Below are positions 53,971 to 61,915 of a stretch of 64,000 nucleotides of DNA, piece by piece. The DNA is from Terriglobales bacterium (GTDB taxonomy: Bacteria > Acidobacteriota > Terriglobia > Terriglobales > Acidobacteriaceae). The stretch covers positions 27,339 to 91,338 of the forward strand of contig JAICWP010000017.1 of assembly GCA_025934735.1 (NCBI GenBank), written 5' to 3'. Position 1 is the first letter of the stretch, and every line of letters begins with the position of its first letter. A model generated the notes under the pieces. The model had not been told where the DNA came from and did no database searches. It saw only the letters and a list, made by a program, of their open reading frames with translations. The position numbers and the translations under genes are program-made.

Positions 53971-54258
53971 CTAACGGCGCACTCCCCTCGGCACGCGAGT
54001 TACGCGGCGAGTGGTCTCCACTTCTTCCCCTGCAGTCTCCGTCAGTTGCGGCCTCGAGACCAGTCCCACCAGGCCTACGGCGTCGGCGTACTTCAAGTAA
54101 GTGTCAATGGAAGCCACCACCACGCGCGCTTCCACTGTGATCAGGTCAATGCCTACCAGGGAAATCCGGACCCAGGCGTCAATGACAATACCTTTGTCCA
54201 GCACCCGGTCGAGTACGTCAATCAGACTTGAACCGCCAGATACCCGCTCTACCGCCAT
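53971..54258 (-). CDS. gvpA: Major gas vesicle structural protein
   Basis: A 95-residue protein carrying the GvpA core: [54 protein letters not shown], the helix-beta-beta-helix unit that assembles into the gas-permeable shell. The C-terminal 25 residues are charged and Thr/Arg-rich, longer than in minimal GvpA. It has the best ribosome site of the cluster (TAGGAGG at 54267-54273, eight bases before the ATG), as expected for the major shell protein. It lies 23 bases after gvpJ and 28 before the histidine kinase. Confidence 0.95.
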   Translation of the reverse strand: MAVERVSGGSSLIDVLDRVLDKGIVIDAWVRISLVGIDLITVEARVVVASIDTYLKYADAVGLVGLVSRPQLTETAGEEVETTRRVTRVPRGVRR

Positions 54259-54281
54259 GAAGAATTCCTCCTAAGCTCCGC

Positions 54282-54587
54282 CTAACGCGTGCGCTTTGCC
54301 GTGCGTCGCGCGCGGGGAGGATTGCGTACCGTAGCCCCCGGGGGGACCCGTGGCAGTGCCGGTACTTGTGCCGGCGCCGTCAAATGAGGGTCGTACTTCC
54401 ACCAGTTCAAGCCAATTTGCTCGGCCTTATCCACGGAACAGATCAGCAGCCGGATGCGAATCGTGAGCAATTCCACGTTGGCCAGTGATACGCGCACATC
54501 ACCGGCAATGACCAATCCCTTATCGAGGACACGATCGAGGATATCGATCAGGTTCGTGGTTCCGGACGTAGCTGGCACGCGTTCCAT
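54282..54587 (-). CDS. gvpJ: Gas vesicle protein GvpJ (minor GvpA-like)
   Basis: A 101-residue GvpA paralogue. [58 protein letters not shown] matches GvpJ rather than GvpA: A-G-D in place of I-D-A, and the WWxxDPxL ending known from Bacillus GvpJ. A Pro/Arg-rich tail follows. GvpJ is thought to help nucleate or cap vesicles. It is first of the gvpJ-gvpA-kinase stretch after a 248-base gap with a promoter. Confidence 0.88.
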   Translation of the reverse strand: MERVPATSGTTNLIDILDRVLDKGLVIAGDVRVSLANVELLTIRIRLLICSVDKAEQIGLNWWKYDPHLTAPAQVPALPRVPPGATVRNPPRARRTAKRTR

Positions 54588-54648
54588 AGGTTGGATTGCC
54601 GCAAAGTACCTTGCACCCAGCAGTTACTCGCGGTGGAGGCGAACCCGC

Positions 54649-54696
54649 ATCGTAAAGCGGCTTGCGCCCACTGTCAAATGTCGCCCTGTGACATTT
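54649..54696 (-). promoter_or_regulatory. Sigma-70-like promoter and operator before gvpJ-gvpA
   Basis: Read on the minus strand, TTGACA (54677-54672) is followed by a 17-base spacer and TACGAT (54654-54649), giving a likely start about 55 bases before gvpJ. The inverted repeat AAATGTC-N7-GACATTT at 54676-54696 overlaps the edge of the -35 box and is a good candidate operator. The rest of the 248-base gap between gvpK and gvpJ shows no gene. Confidence 0.62.
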
Positions 54697-54835
54697 TTTA
54701 ACGTGAGTAATCTGCTGTACGGAACCAAAGTACTGGCTGGAAATCCCCTCTCGCCAACGAGAAGCAGATACGGCCCCAGCACACGAAGCACAAAGTTAGA
54801 TTCCAGAACTGGGCAGAAACGTTGCCCCAAGCCAG

Positions 54836-55198
54836 CTATTTTTCCAGCAGATTGCCCAGGGGGCCAAGGTCCAGATTCAGGTCCGCAAGGGTGAGTCCAA
54901 AATGCCCGGCCAGTTCCTGTATTTTTGCTTCCAGCTTCATCAGGGCGGCGCCCATGTTCTCGATTTCCTGGTCGGCGAGAGAGCCGCCCTCCATGCGTCG
55001 GATGGCCTGCCGCTCCAGTAACTGCCGCAGCAACTCAAGCAGGGTCAACACCAGGCGGGCTAGTCCCTGCTCAATATTTTCCGGAGAACAGTCCACGCGC
55101 TGCGGGCCGCCACCGGCGGCGGTTTCCTCCAGTCGCTGCTTCAGGCTGGAGATGGCCGCCTCCACGTCGCCGGGCGATACCTGCCGTGGTTTGGTCAT
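54836..55198 (-). CDS. gvpK: Gas vesicle protein GvpK
   Basis: A 120-residue GvpK-family assembly protein: RVDCSPENIEQGLARLVLTLLELLRQLLERQAIRRMEGGSL and the C-terminal MKLEAKIQELAGHFGLTLADLNLDLGPLGNLL are diagnostic. A strong GGGAGGA ribosome site lies six bases before the ATG. It overlaps the upstream gvpF/L gene stop by four bases. GvpK is required for vesicle formation in several species. Confidence 0.95.
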   Translation of the reverse strand: MTKPRQVSPGDVEAAISSLKQRLEETAAGGGPQRVDCSPENIEQGLARLVLTLLELLRQLLERQAIRRMEGGSLADQEIENMGAALMKLEAKIQELAGHFGLTLADLNLDLGPLGNLLEK

Positions 55199-55854
55199 GA
55201 TTCGTCCTCCCCCGGCTCCAGAAATTCAATTGGCGGCCAGGGACCGCTCACCCTTGATCCCGGCACTGACGCGGTGACTCCCTGGGCCGCTTGCTGAAAT
55301 CCAGCAAGTGCTTCGCGATGCATCAGGGCATAGCAGCGCATTCCCTCTTGCACCCGGCGCTGGCGCCACTCGGCCACCCACTCCCGCGTTGCTTGGCGGA
55401 ACTGCTGGGCGACTGCTGCCAGAGCGTCCGCCCGAGCCTGCCGCCCGCGCAGGTACTCCCGCCCGGAAGCAGGCTGCTGGCTGGCCGCGGCTCCCTTCAT
55501 TTCTGTGATGCGGACCTCCATCTGAACCATATGACGGAGACGGGCCAGAGCCTCCTCGTACCGCGGCCCATTTTCCTGCAGGTCGAGCTGCAGTTCCTCC
55601 TCGCTTTCCACCACCGTGGGAAAGCGAAACGGGATCACCGTCGCCTGCTGAAAGAGGTTCTGCAGCGTGTGGTGAAAGGCCAGGGCGGACTCGACGACAG
55701 GAACCCGGGCTAGATGCTCGCGGCTTTCCAGCGGCGAGAAAAAGCAGCGCAGGCCGCCGTGCTGTAATTGCCCAACCTTCATTCCACCCACGCCCGTGGC
55801 CGGCGTCTCCGCGGCGGCTGCCGCTTCCATTACGCAATAGGCCAGCAGGGGCAT
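55195..55854 (-). CDS. Gas vesicle protein GvpF/GvpL family (copy 2, short)
   Basis: A 219-residue, N-terminally shortened GvpF/L-type protein. HTLQNLFQQATVIPFRFPTVVESEEEL matches the conserved centre (P-F-x-F-x-T-x-V), and the C-terminal GPWPPIEFLEPGED matches the GPWPPY.F family end. The first domain (LLAYCVMEAAAAAETPA) is weaker than in the other two copies. It starts one codon after gvpS, and its stop overlaps gvpK. It may be an interaction partner of GvpA-like minor proteins. Confidence 0.88.
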   Translation of the reverse strand: MPLLAYCVMEAAAAAETPATGVGGMKVGQLQHGGLRCFFSPLESREHLARVPVVESALAFHHTLQNLFQQATVIPFRFPTVVESEEELQLDLQENGPRYEEALARLRHMVQMEVRITEMKGAAASQQPASGREYLRGRQARADALAAVAQQFRQATREWVAEWRQRRVQEGMRCYALMHREALAGFQQAAQGVTASVPGSRVSGPWPPIEFLEPGEDES

Positions 55855-55856
55855 GG

Positions 55857-56084
55857 CTATCGGCGCGTTCCGCCCGGCAGGTGCTCCAGGCGCATATGCC
55901 GCAGCGCTGTCTCCACGGAAGTGAGCACCACATTCAGGCCCAGGTAGATCAGATCCACTCCAGCCAGGGAAATGATCACGCTGCCGTGAATGACCACTCC
56001 GGCATTGAGCACGTGGTCGAGGATATCGAGGAGAGAGACCTCATCCTGTCCGGACAAGCCCGCTAGCAGGTGGTTATCAGCCAT
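55857..56084 (-). CDS. gvpS: Gas vesicle protein GvpS-like (minor GvpA-like)
   Basis: A 75-residue GvpA paralogue: VSLLDILDHVLNAGVVIHGSVIISLAGVDLIYLGLNVVLTSVETALRH. The LAGVDLIYL..VLxSVET phrase matches GvpS of Bacillus rather than GvpA or GvpJ. It is probably a minor shell or cap component. It lies between two gvpF/L genes with 2 and 18 bases of spacing. Confidence 0.85.
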   Translation of the reverse strand: MADNHLLAGLSGQDEVSLLDILDHVLNAGVVIHGSVIISLAGVDLIYLGLNVVLTSVETALRHMRLEHLPGGTRR

Positions 56085-56102
56085 AATGCGATTGGTACGT
56101 GC

Positions 56103-56882
56103 CTAGGTGCGCCCCGCTTGCTTCTCCTGCGCTCGCGATACAAAGGAATAGGGCGGCCAGGGCCCGCTCAGTTCGATGCGCCGCGCACCTTCCCACTCCT
56201 GAGAGAAGCGCGCAACCACCAACTGCAGCTTGTTGCGCTGCGCGCGCTTCACCAACATCGAACCCTGCCACTCCAGCCCACGCTGGCCTCGGCTTACGGC
56301 GCCTCCGCCGGGCGCGCTTTCCACCGCCAGCTCATCCAGGGCATCCAGTAACCGCTGTAGCTCCGTGTCGGCGCCGGGGCGAGGCTCGGCATGAAGAACC
56401 GCCGCCTTGGCGCGCAGATACTCACGGCCCGAGTTCGCGGCTATGGCTGCCGGCGCTTTGCTTTGCGCGCTGAAGACTTTCAGCCCCCATTCCTCGCAGC
56501 CGCTGATGCGCTTCAAATCGCTTTCCAGCAGCGCCTTCCGCTTCACCACGTCGGCGGCCAACGAGGCTTGCGTGCGAAACACGGTGCCAAAGCGTGCGGG
56601 CAGAATGTCATGCGACTTGGCAATGGCGGCCACCACGTGCTGGTGACGAACGCTCACCTCCGCCAGCCACTCCAGATTTTCCATGTTCTTGGCCAGTTCG
56701 TCGGCGAATTCCCTTTTGTCCACGCGGCTGATCCAGCACACCAGGTCGGCGCAAGGGAGAGATTCCACAGCAACGCTGCCGTCCACTCCTGGTGCCACCG
56801 GAACCCTACCGCCTTCTCCGTGGGTTATGCCATAGACGTAGAGCACCTGGCTGGCATTCCTTTTTTTCACGCCGGTTGCCAT
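56103..56882 (-). CDS. gvpL: Gas vesicle protein GvpF/GvpL family (copy 1)
   Basis: A 259-residue assembly factor: LYVYGITHGEGG at the N-terminus, LEWLAEVSVRHQHVVAAIAKSHDILPARFGTVFR in the centre, EWGLKVFSAQ, and LSGPWPPYSFVSRAQ at the end. Its start overlaps the ArsA-type gene by 16 bases, implying coupling. The GvpL label rather than GvpF is tentative. Confidence 0.9.
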   Translation of the reverse strand: MATGVKKRNASQVLYVYGITHGEGGRVPVAPGVDGSVAVESLPCADLVCWISRVDKREFADELAKNMENLEWLAEVSVRHQHVVAAIAKSHDILPARFGTVFRTQASLAADVVKRKALLESDLKRISGCEEWGLKVFSAQSKAPAAIAANSGREYLRAKAAVLHAEPRPGADTELQRLLDALDELAVESAPGGGAVSRGQRGLEWQGSMLVKRAQRNKLQLVVARFSQEWEGARRIELSGPWPPYSFVSRAQEKQAGRT

Positions 56883-58798
56883 AGGTTTGCTGTCAGCTTG
56901 GCCAATCCTTGTTTGCCGGCTATTTCGGCGGCAAAGTTCTTAAGCACGTATATGCCCGCAAACTCACCGCGAGCCTGCAGCCGGGCCAGGGTTGCAAGCT
57001 GCCATTGCCGCGCACGCCGGCAGCGGCCGCATTTTCCAACATCGGCCGCAAACAAAACGCGATTCACCAGCAGCGGCCCTGCTGCCATCTTCAATCCGGC
57101 CAGGTCCTGGCGCAAGCGCTCGGTCTCCCGGTCAGGAAGCGGCTCGGGCAGCATCACTGTCCACACCCGGGCGCGTTGGCTGTCTTGGAGGAGAGCCGCC
57201 AGTTCGCGGACGCGCTGGCCGAAAGCGGCGATTTCCACCGCCACATCTTGAGCGAGGGCTAGTTTACGGTGCGCTGCCAGGGTTTTCAACAGCAGGCGCG
57301 CCCAGAGCTGCATGCGGTCCGGCATGCGCAGCAACTCCAGCGCGTGGCCCGTCGGCGCCATGTCTATGATCACCTTTTGCGAGCCGGCAGCCAGCAAGTC
57401 CAAGATACGAAACACGGCAAAGACCTCATCCACTCCGGGCGGCACGATGTCGAGTAATGCGGAAAACAGGCGCCGTTCGAAGGACAGTTCCACGTGCACG
57501 CCGGACTGCTCCCCAGCAAGCGCCTGATCAATCTTGTCCTTTACGCCGCGCACCCAGGCAGCGAATTCGGCGGCAGAATCCATTTCCGCGGCCGTGAACC
57601 GCCGGTCGCCCAGCACTGGCCGCGGCTCGTCCCCAACCTCCTGCTGGAAGATATCGTCGAGAGAAGGAGCGGGGTCCACCGAGCAGATGGTAACTGGCTG
57701 CTTTGGGTGGTCGCTTCGGCTGCGGTAGCCAAGGCCAGCGGAAACCGTGGTCTTGCCCACACCCCCTTTGCCTAAAACCAGCGTGAGATTGGCGTCCAGC
57801 GTTGGCCAAGCCACAGGTTGGAAGCGAACTTCAGGAACTCGGGGGGGGACGGCGGATCGCAGGGTCATCCGCTTGCCTCGGAAGACCTGCTGAGCAAACG
57901 CATGCAGGGCCGCGGCGCCTATCACCGGCGCTCCCCAATCTTCCGCCAGGTAAACCGGGCGATTGGGAAAGCGTTTAGCTAGTTGCGCGCGGGTCGCCCG
58001 AGTCAGGGCCGCCCGGCGACGGCAAAACAGGCATTCGCCCGCCCGGGTCACGGCCCGGTTCAGGACCACCGCCGAGACCTCCACCGGCAGGGGCGACGCC
58101 GCAAGTGCCGCCGTCACCCGTAGGGATTCGTTCACCGCAAACTTCTCCGGAGTGGTCACCAGGAATAGGCGGGCATCGCGCCCAATTGCCTGCCGCACCG
58201 CCTCCACCATAGCCCGCCAATCCCGCAGGAAGCGCCGCGGGCTGCTCTCTACGCTGCCTCCGAAGTGGGCGGCCAGAATTTGGTCGCGGCTGCCGGCGAT
58301 CTCCAGAAAGTCCAGAAAGCGGGCAAACTGTTCCGGCAACTGCAACAGGCGCAGCGTGTGCCCGAAAGGCGCGGTATCCAGGACGATGTGGCTGTAGGCG
58401 GACGAAGTTATGGTTTGCTGCACCGCCAGCAGGGCGGAGATTTCCGCCAGCCCGGGCAGGGCCGTATCCAGCAGAGGCTCAATCTCCTGCCGGGAAAAGA
58501 TGGTGCCGCTCTCCACCGTGGCCAGCAGCGCCTCTTTGTACTTGCCAATAAAAGCGCGGAACTCCTTCTCGGCATTGACTTGCCAGAGGTACAGCCGGCG
58601 TCCCCTGGGCAAGGCAACAGGCTTAGGCCGGTCCCCCAGGCGGACCGAAAACAGGTCAGCCAGGGAGTGTGCCGGATCGCTGGAGATGAGCAGGACCCGG
58701 CTGTTCTTGGCCTCCAGCGCCGAGAGCACGGCGTAGGCGGAGGATACCGTGGTTTTTCCTACGCCACCCTTGCCGATAAAAAGGCTAAGCTCCGCCAC
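56867..58798 (-). CDS. Tandem ArsA/Get3-type ATPase heading the gas-vesicle operon
   Basis: A 643-residue protein made of two ArsA-family units. Unit 1 has the P-loop IGKGGVGKTTVSSA (residues ~8-21), SSDPAHSLADLF and DTAPFGHTLRLLQLP. Unit 2, from about residue 338, has GKGGVGKTTVSA, SVDPAPSLDDIF and DMAPTGHALELLRMP. Each unit keeps a CxxC near its C-terminal part (ECLFC at 256-259 and GKCGRC near 590), like the zinc site of Get3. Such ATPases handle arsenite with ArsB or target tail-anchored and other hydrophobic proteins. No arsenic genes are near. With gvp genes overlapping it, a role as ATP-driven chaperone for hydrophobic GvpA-like proteins is plausible, perhaps taking the place of GvpN. 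This is inference. Confidence 0.9.
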   Translation of the reverse strand: MAELSLFIGKGGVGKTTVSSAYAVLSALEAKNSRVLLISSDPAHSLADLFSVRLGDRPKPVALPRGRRLYLWQVNAEKEFRAFIGKYKEALLATVESGTIFSRQEIEPLLDTALPGLAEISALLAVQQTITSSAYSHIVLDTAPFGHTLRLLQLPEQFARFLDFLEIAGSRDQILAAHFGGSVESSPRRFLRDWRAMVEAVRQAIGRDARLFLVTTPEKFAVNESLRVTAALAASPLPVEVSAVVLNRAVTRAGECLFCRRRAALTRATRAQLAKRFPNRPVYLAEDWGAPVIGAAALHAFAQQVFRGKRMTLRSAVPPRVPEVRFQPVAWPTLDANLTLVLGKGGVGKTTVSAGLGYRSRSDHPKQPVTICSVDPAPSLDDIFQQEVGDEPRPVLGDRRFTAAEMDSAAEFAAWVRGVKDKIDQALAGEQSGVHVELSFERRLFSALLDIVPPGVDEVFAVFRILDLLAAGSQKVIIDMAPTGHALELLRMPDRMQLWARLLLKTLAAHRKLALAQDVAVEIAAFGQRVRELAALLQDSQRARVWTVMLPEPLPDRETERLRQDLAGLKMAAGPLLVNRVLFAADVGKCGRCRRARQWQLATLARLQARGEFAGIYVLKNFAAEIAGKQGLAKLTANLWQPA

Positions 58799-58938
58799 GC
58801 CCGTATTCTAGCCATGGGACGGGATTATGGGACGATTTGCACAGTGGGCAAAATCTGCCTCGCAAGGTACACTGTCCCAGAACAAACAACGGCAGACATC
58901 ATTTTTCGGCCATACCCGAACCGGTCACCTCAGGTCCC

Positions 58939-59142
58939 GTGAAAAAGCGCACCCCATCGGCTCCGAAACCAAGGCGAGCCCGGCTGAAGCCCCTCCCCCC
59001 CAATACGGCCGCAGCCCGCGACGAAGGCCCGCGCCTGCTGCCCCTCACGCCCGGCAAAGATCAGACCGGGTTGGAGCATTTCCTGCAACTGGCCGATGTG
59101 GCGCTGGGCCGCAAGAAGCGCGACCGCGACCGCCTGCCCTAA
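58939..59142 (+). CDS. Possible small basic protein
   Basis: A 67-residue frame from GTG 58939, very rich in Arg, Lys and Pro (KKRTPSAPKPRRARLKPLPP), ending HFLQLADVALGRKKRDRDRLP. It is divergent from the ArsA-type gene and convergent with modC. A weak AGG precedes the GTG. Codon pattern and composition are compatible with coding, but no family is recognised, and it could be chance in GC-rich DNA. Confidence 0.35.
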   Translation: MKKRTPSAPKPRRARLKPLPPNTAAARDEGPRLLPLTPGKDQTGLEHFLQLADVALGRKKRDRDRLP

Positions 59143-59172
59143 GAGCCAGACCCGATAAGACTAGAGCTTTAG

Positions 59173-60339
59173 CTACTCGCCAGGGCCTACCAACTGGCAG
59201 GAATGTGTCTTCAGCACCAGCCAGACTTCGCGGCCGGAGTGGAGCTGCAGAGAATCGCGCGCGCCGGGAGTAAGGTGAACCTCAAAACGGGCGCCGCAGT
59301 CCACTTGCGCCGTGATCATAAAATCACGCTGCTCCAGCGAAAGCACGACGCCGGGAATAATGTTGCGGGCGCTGAGGTCATGGGGGCGGCTGGTGGCCAG
59401 CAGAATGTCGCCGGCGCGCACCGCCAGTCGCACGGTGGCTCCCGCCGCCACATGGGTGAGCGGAGCCTCCAGCGTGACCGCGGTGCCCGCCAGCCGGCAG
59501 GTCATGGTGCCCTGTGCTTCGTGGGTGGCGTCCACGGTCGCGTCAAAAATGTTTTCGAAACCGGCGAGCTGGGCTACAGCTTCTTGCCGCGGCGCGTTCA
59601 GCACTTCGTGCGGTGTGCCCTGGGCGATGAGCCTCCCTCGTTCCATGACGAGAACGCGCTCACCCAGCGCGAACACCTCGCCGCGGTCATGGGTCACATA
59701 GAGGATGGCAACCTGGTGGGCCCGGTTCCAGGCGCGCAGGTCGTCCACAATGGCCGATTTGATGAGGGCGTCCAGTCCGCCCAGGGGCTCGTCCAGCAGC
59801 AGCAACGCAGGATCGGTGACCAGGGCGCGAGCCAGAGCCACGCGCTGGCGCTCGCCGCCGGAAATTTCGCTGGGAAAGCGCGAGGCCAAGTGAGAAGCGC
59901 GCAGCGATTCCAGAATGGCGGCAGTGCGGCGGCGCTGCTCGTCCACAGGAATTTTTGCCAGCCCGTAGCGGATGTTGGCCTCAACGCTCAGGTGCGGGAA
60001 CAAGGCCAAATCTTGGAAGACGTATCCCACCTGCCGCTGGCGAGTGGGAACGCTAATCCTCGCGACTTTGTCGAACAGTACGCGACGGTTAAGCACAACC
60101 CGCCCACCATCAGGTTCCAGCAGGCCAGCCAGGCAGTCGAGCAGCGTGGTCTTGCCCGCGCCAGACGCGCCGAAGAGGATGGTAATGCCGGCGGGAACCG
60201 CAAGTTGCAGGTCGAGGACGAATTCGCGGTCACCCTTGGCACGCAATCGCTTCTGAATGCGCGCATTCAGGGCCGCCGCGCCGGCCGCCGGAGCCGCAGG
60301 CGAGAGGTTACCCCCGGCTTTGATCACCTCCACGGCCAT
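59173..60339 (-). CDS. modC: Molybdate ABC transporter ATPase
   Basis: A 388-residue ATPase: Walker A FGASGAGKTTLLD, signature ISGGERQRVALARAL, Walker B LLLLDEPLGGLD, switch His in YVTHDRGEVFALGE. The C-terminal TOBE/Mop domain (LAGTAVTLEAPLTHVAAGATVRLAVRAGDILL) senses molybdate in ModC. The N-terminus carries an unusual Ala/Pro-rich 35-residue extension. It overlaps modB by 16 bases. ATG 60339 is preferred to GTG 60348 for spacing from GGAGAG. Confidence 0.92.
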   Translation of the reverse strand: MAVEVIKAGGNLSPAAPAAGAAALNARIQKRLRAKGDREFVLDLQLAVPAGITILFGASGAGKTTLLDCLAGLLEPDGGRVVLNRRVLFDKVARISVPTRQRQVGYVFQDLALFPHLSVEANIRYGLAKIPVDEQRRRTAAILESLRASHLASRFPSEISGGERQRVALARALVTDPALLLLDEPLGGLDALIKSAIVDDLRAWNRAHQVAILYVTHDRGEVFALGERVLVMERGRLIAQGTPHEVLNAPRQEAVAQLAGFENIFDATVDATHEAQGTMTCRLAGTAVTLEAPLTHVAAGATVRLAVRAGDILLATSRPHDLSARNIIPGVVLSLEQRDFMITAQVDCGARFEVHLTPGARDSLQLHSGREVWLVLKTHSCQLVGPGE

Positions 60340-60998
60340 AGCGCCCACACTCTCCGGTTCAAAGCGTACACCAGCGAAAGTGCCACGAAGGAAATGGCCA
60401 GCAGCACCAGCGAGGTCTGATTGGCGGAAGCGTAGTTCGTGGCCTGCACCTGGTCGTAGATGTCAATGGAGACGGTGCGGGTCACCCCGGGAATATTGCC
60501 GCCTACCATGAGCACCACGCCGAACTCGCCCATAGTGTGGGCAAAGGTCAGAGCCATCGCAGTCATCAGCCCCGAAACCGACAGCGGCAGGATGATGCGC
60601 AGGAACGTGCGCAGGCGGGAGGCGCCCAGAGTGGCGGAAGCGGCTACAAACTTGCAGTCCACCGTGCTGAATGCGGCAGCCAGCGGTTGCACGGTGAAGG
60701 GCAGGCTGTAAATGACCGATCCGATGACCAGGGCTTCAAAGGTAAATGCCAGAGTGTGGCCGGTGAGCGATTCCCACCAGCGCCCGACGGGACTCTTCGA
60801 TCCCAGCGCCAGCAGGATGTAGAAGCCAAGCACGGTGGGAGGCAGCACTAGCGGCATGGCCACCACTGCCTCAACTAGAAATTTCCAGCGGCGCCGCGAG
60901 TAGGTGATCCAATAAGCGATGGGAAGGCCCAGCAGCAGCAAGATTCCGGTGACCAGCACCGCCAGTTTCACCGTCAGCAGGAAGGCTTGCCAATCCAT
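60324..60998 (-). CDS. modB: Molybdate ABC transporter permease
   Basis: A 224-residue permease with five to six helices. It has the ABC-permease EAA-type loop AASATLGASRLRTFLRIILPLSVSGLMTAMALTFAHTMGEFGVVLMVGGNIPG, which is typical of ModB/CysT-type subunits. It starts directly after modA (no gap) and overlaps modC. Together they import molybdate for molybdoenzymes. Confidence 0.93.
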   Translation of the reverse strand: MDWQAFLLTVKLAVLVTGILLLLGLPIAYWITYSRRRWKFLVEAVVAMPLVLPPTVLGFYILLALGSKSPVGRWWESLTGHTLAFTFEALVIGSVIYSLPFTVQPLAAAFSTVDCKFVAASATLGASRLRTFLRIILPLSVSGLMTAMALTFAHTMGEFGVVLMVGGNIPGVTRTVSIDIYDQVQATNYASANQTSLVLLAISFVALSLVYALNRRVWALWPWR

Positions 60999-61775
60999 TC
61001 AGCGCGACTCCTTGGGCGCCTCGAACCCGAACTGCCGGAAAATGGCTTGGGAATCCGGCCCGGCAAGGTATTTCAGGAACTGACTGGCCAAGACCTTGTT
61101 TTTCGAACGAGAGACGATCACCACCCCCTGCCGCAACGGGGGGTATGAATCCGTGGGCACCAGGGTGTATTGGCCCAGCGGGCGCACGCTCGGAGCAAGC
61201 GCGTGGGCTAGGGCAATGATGCCCACCTGGGCATTGCCGGATTCGACGAACTGCGCCGCCTGGCCGACGTTTTCCCCGAGGACCAGACGGTTAGTCACCT
61301 TGTCATAGAGCCCAAAATGCTGCAGGGCGGCGACAGCAGCGCGGCCATAGGGGGCGTGCTGCGGATTGGCGATGGCAATCTTGTGCACAGACGGGTCCAG
61401 CAGCGCCTTCATGCCCTTGTGATCAATATCCAATTGCGATCCGCGCGGCACCCATAGCACCAGCCTTCCTACAGCATAAGTGCGGAGCGAGCCGGAATTG
61501 GCGAACCCCAGCTTGATCAGCTTTTCGGGATAGGCGAGGTCGGCGGAGAGAAACAAGTCGTAAGGCGCGCCGTTTTGAATCTGGTTGAAAAAGTCGCCCG
61601 AGGAGCCAAACGACAAGCGCACGCTGTTGCCGGTCTCGCGCTGGAAATTGGCGGCAATGGGCTGCAGCGCCAGGCTGAGGTCGGCGGCCGCGGCCACGGT
61701 CAATTCGCCGGCCACAGCGCGGGTCGGAAGCGCGCACAGCAGCGCGAGCAGAGCAGCGGCAACCAGGGTTCTCAT
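60999..61775 (-). CDS. modA: Molybdate-binding periplasmic protein
   Basis: A 258-residue substrate-binding protein with a signal peptide (RTLVAAALLALLCALPTRAVA). The ModA core follows: ELTVAAAADLSLALQPIAANF, VRLSFGSSGDFFNQIQNGAPYDLFLSAD, GNAQVGIIALAHAL and LKYLAGPDSQAIFRQFGFEAP. The ASD/SSG motifs bind the oxyanion. The ATG at 61775 begins the signal peptide; the open frame extends 18 codons further. A palindrome and a TACAAT -10 box lie just upstream. Confidence 0.93.
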   Translation of the reverse strand: MRTLVAAALLALLCALPTRAVAGELTVAAAADLSLALQPIAANFQRETGNSVRLSFGSSGDFFNQIQNGAPYDLFLSADLAYPEKLIKLGFANSGSLRTYAVGRLVLWVPRGSQLDIDHKGMKALLDPSVHKIAIANPQHAPYGRAAVAALQHFGLYDKVTNRLVLGENVGQAAQFVESGNAQVGIIALAHALAPSVRPLGQYTLVPTDSYPPLRQGVVIVSRSKNKVLASQFLKYLAGPDSQAIFRQFGFEAPKESR

Positions 61776-61782
61776 GGCGGCT

Positions 61783-61804
61783 ATCACAGGAACTTGTGAT
61801 TGTA
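61783..61804 (-). promoter_or_regulatory. Palindrome overlapping the predicted modA promoter
   Basis: ATCACA (61783-61788) and TGTGAT (61795-61800) form a perfect inverted repeat with a six-base spacer, eight bases before the modA ATG. On the minus strand, TACAAT (61804-61799, five of six match to -10) overlaps its edge, with a weak TTGCCT 19 bases upstream. The position fits a repressor operator at the start point. The half-sites equal those at 16697-16714. Confidence 0.48.
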
Positions 61805-61915
61805 TCCGGAATGGGACAAGGGCAGGCAAACCGGGTCGCTATTTCATTGACCCACAAGTGCTGAAGTGAACATACTCTTGGTAGCGCCCGATGAAATTCA
61901 AATCAAGGAGCGCCC

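Noticed and set aside
56867..58798. Arsenite efflux function for the ArsA-type ATPase
   Set aside because: No arsB, arsC, arsD or arsR lies nearby, and the gene overlaps gas-vesicle genes.
59203..60420. 405-codon plus-strand frame opposite modC/modB
   Set aside because: modC and modB are unambiguous; the frame is a shadow.
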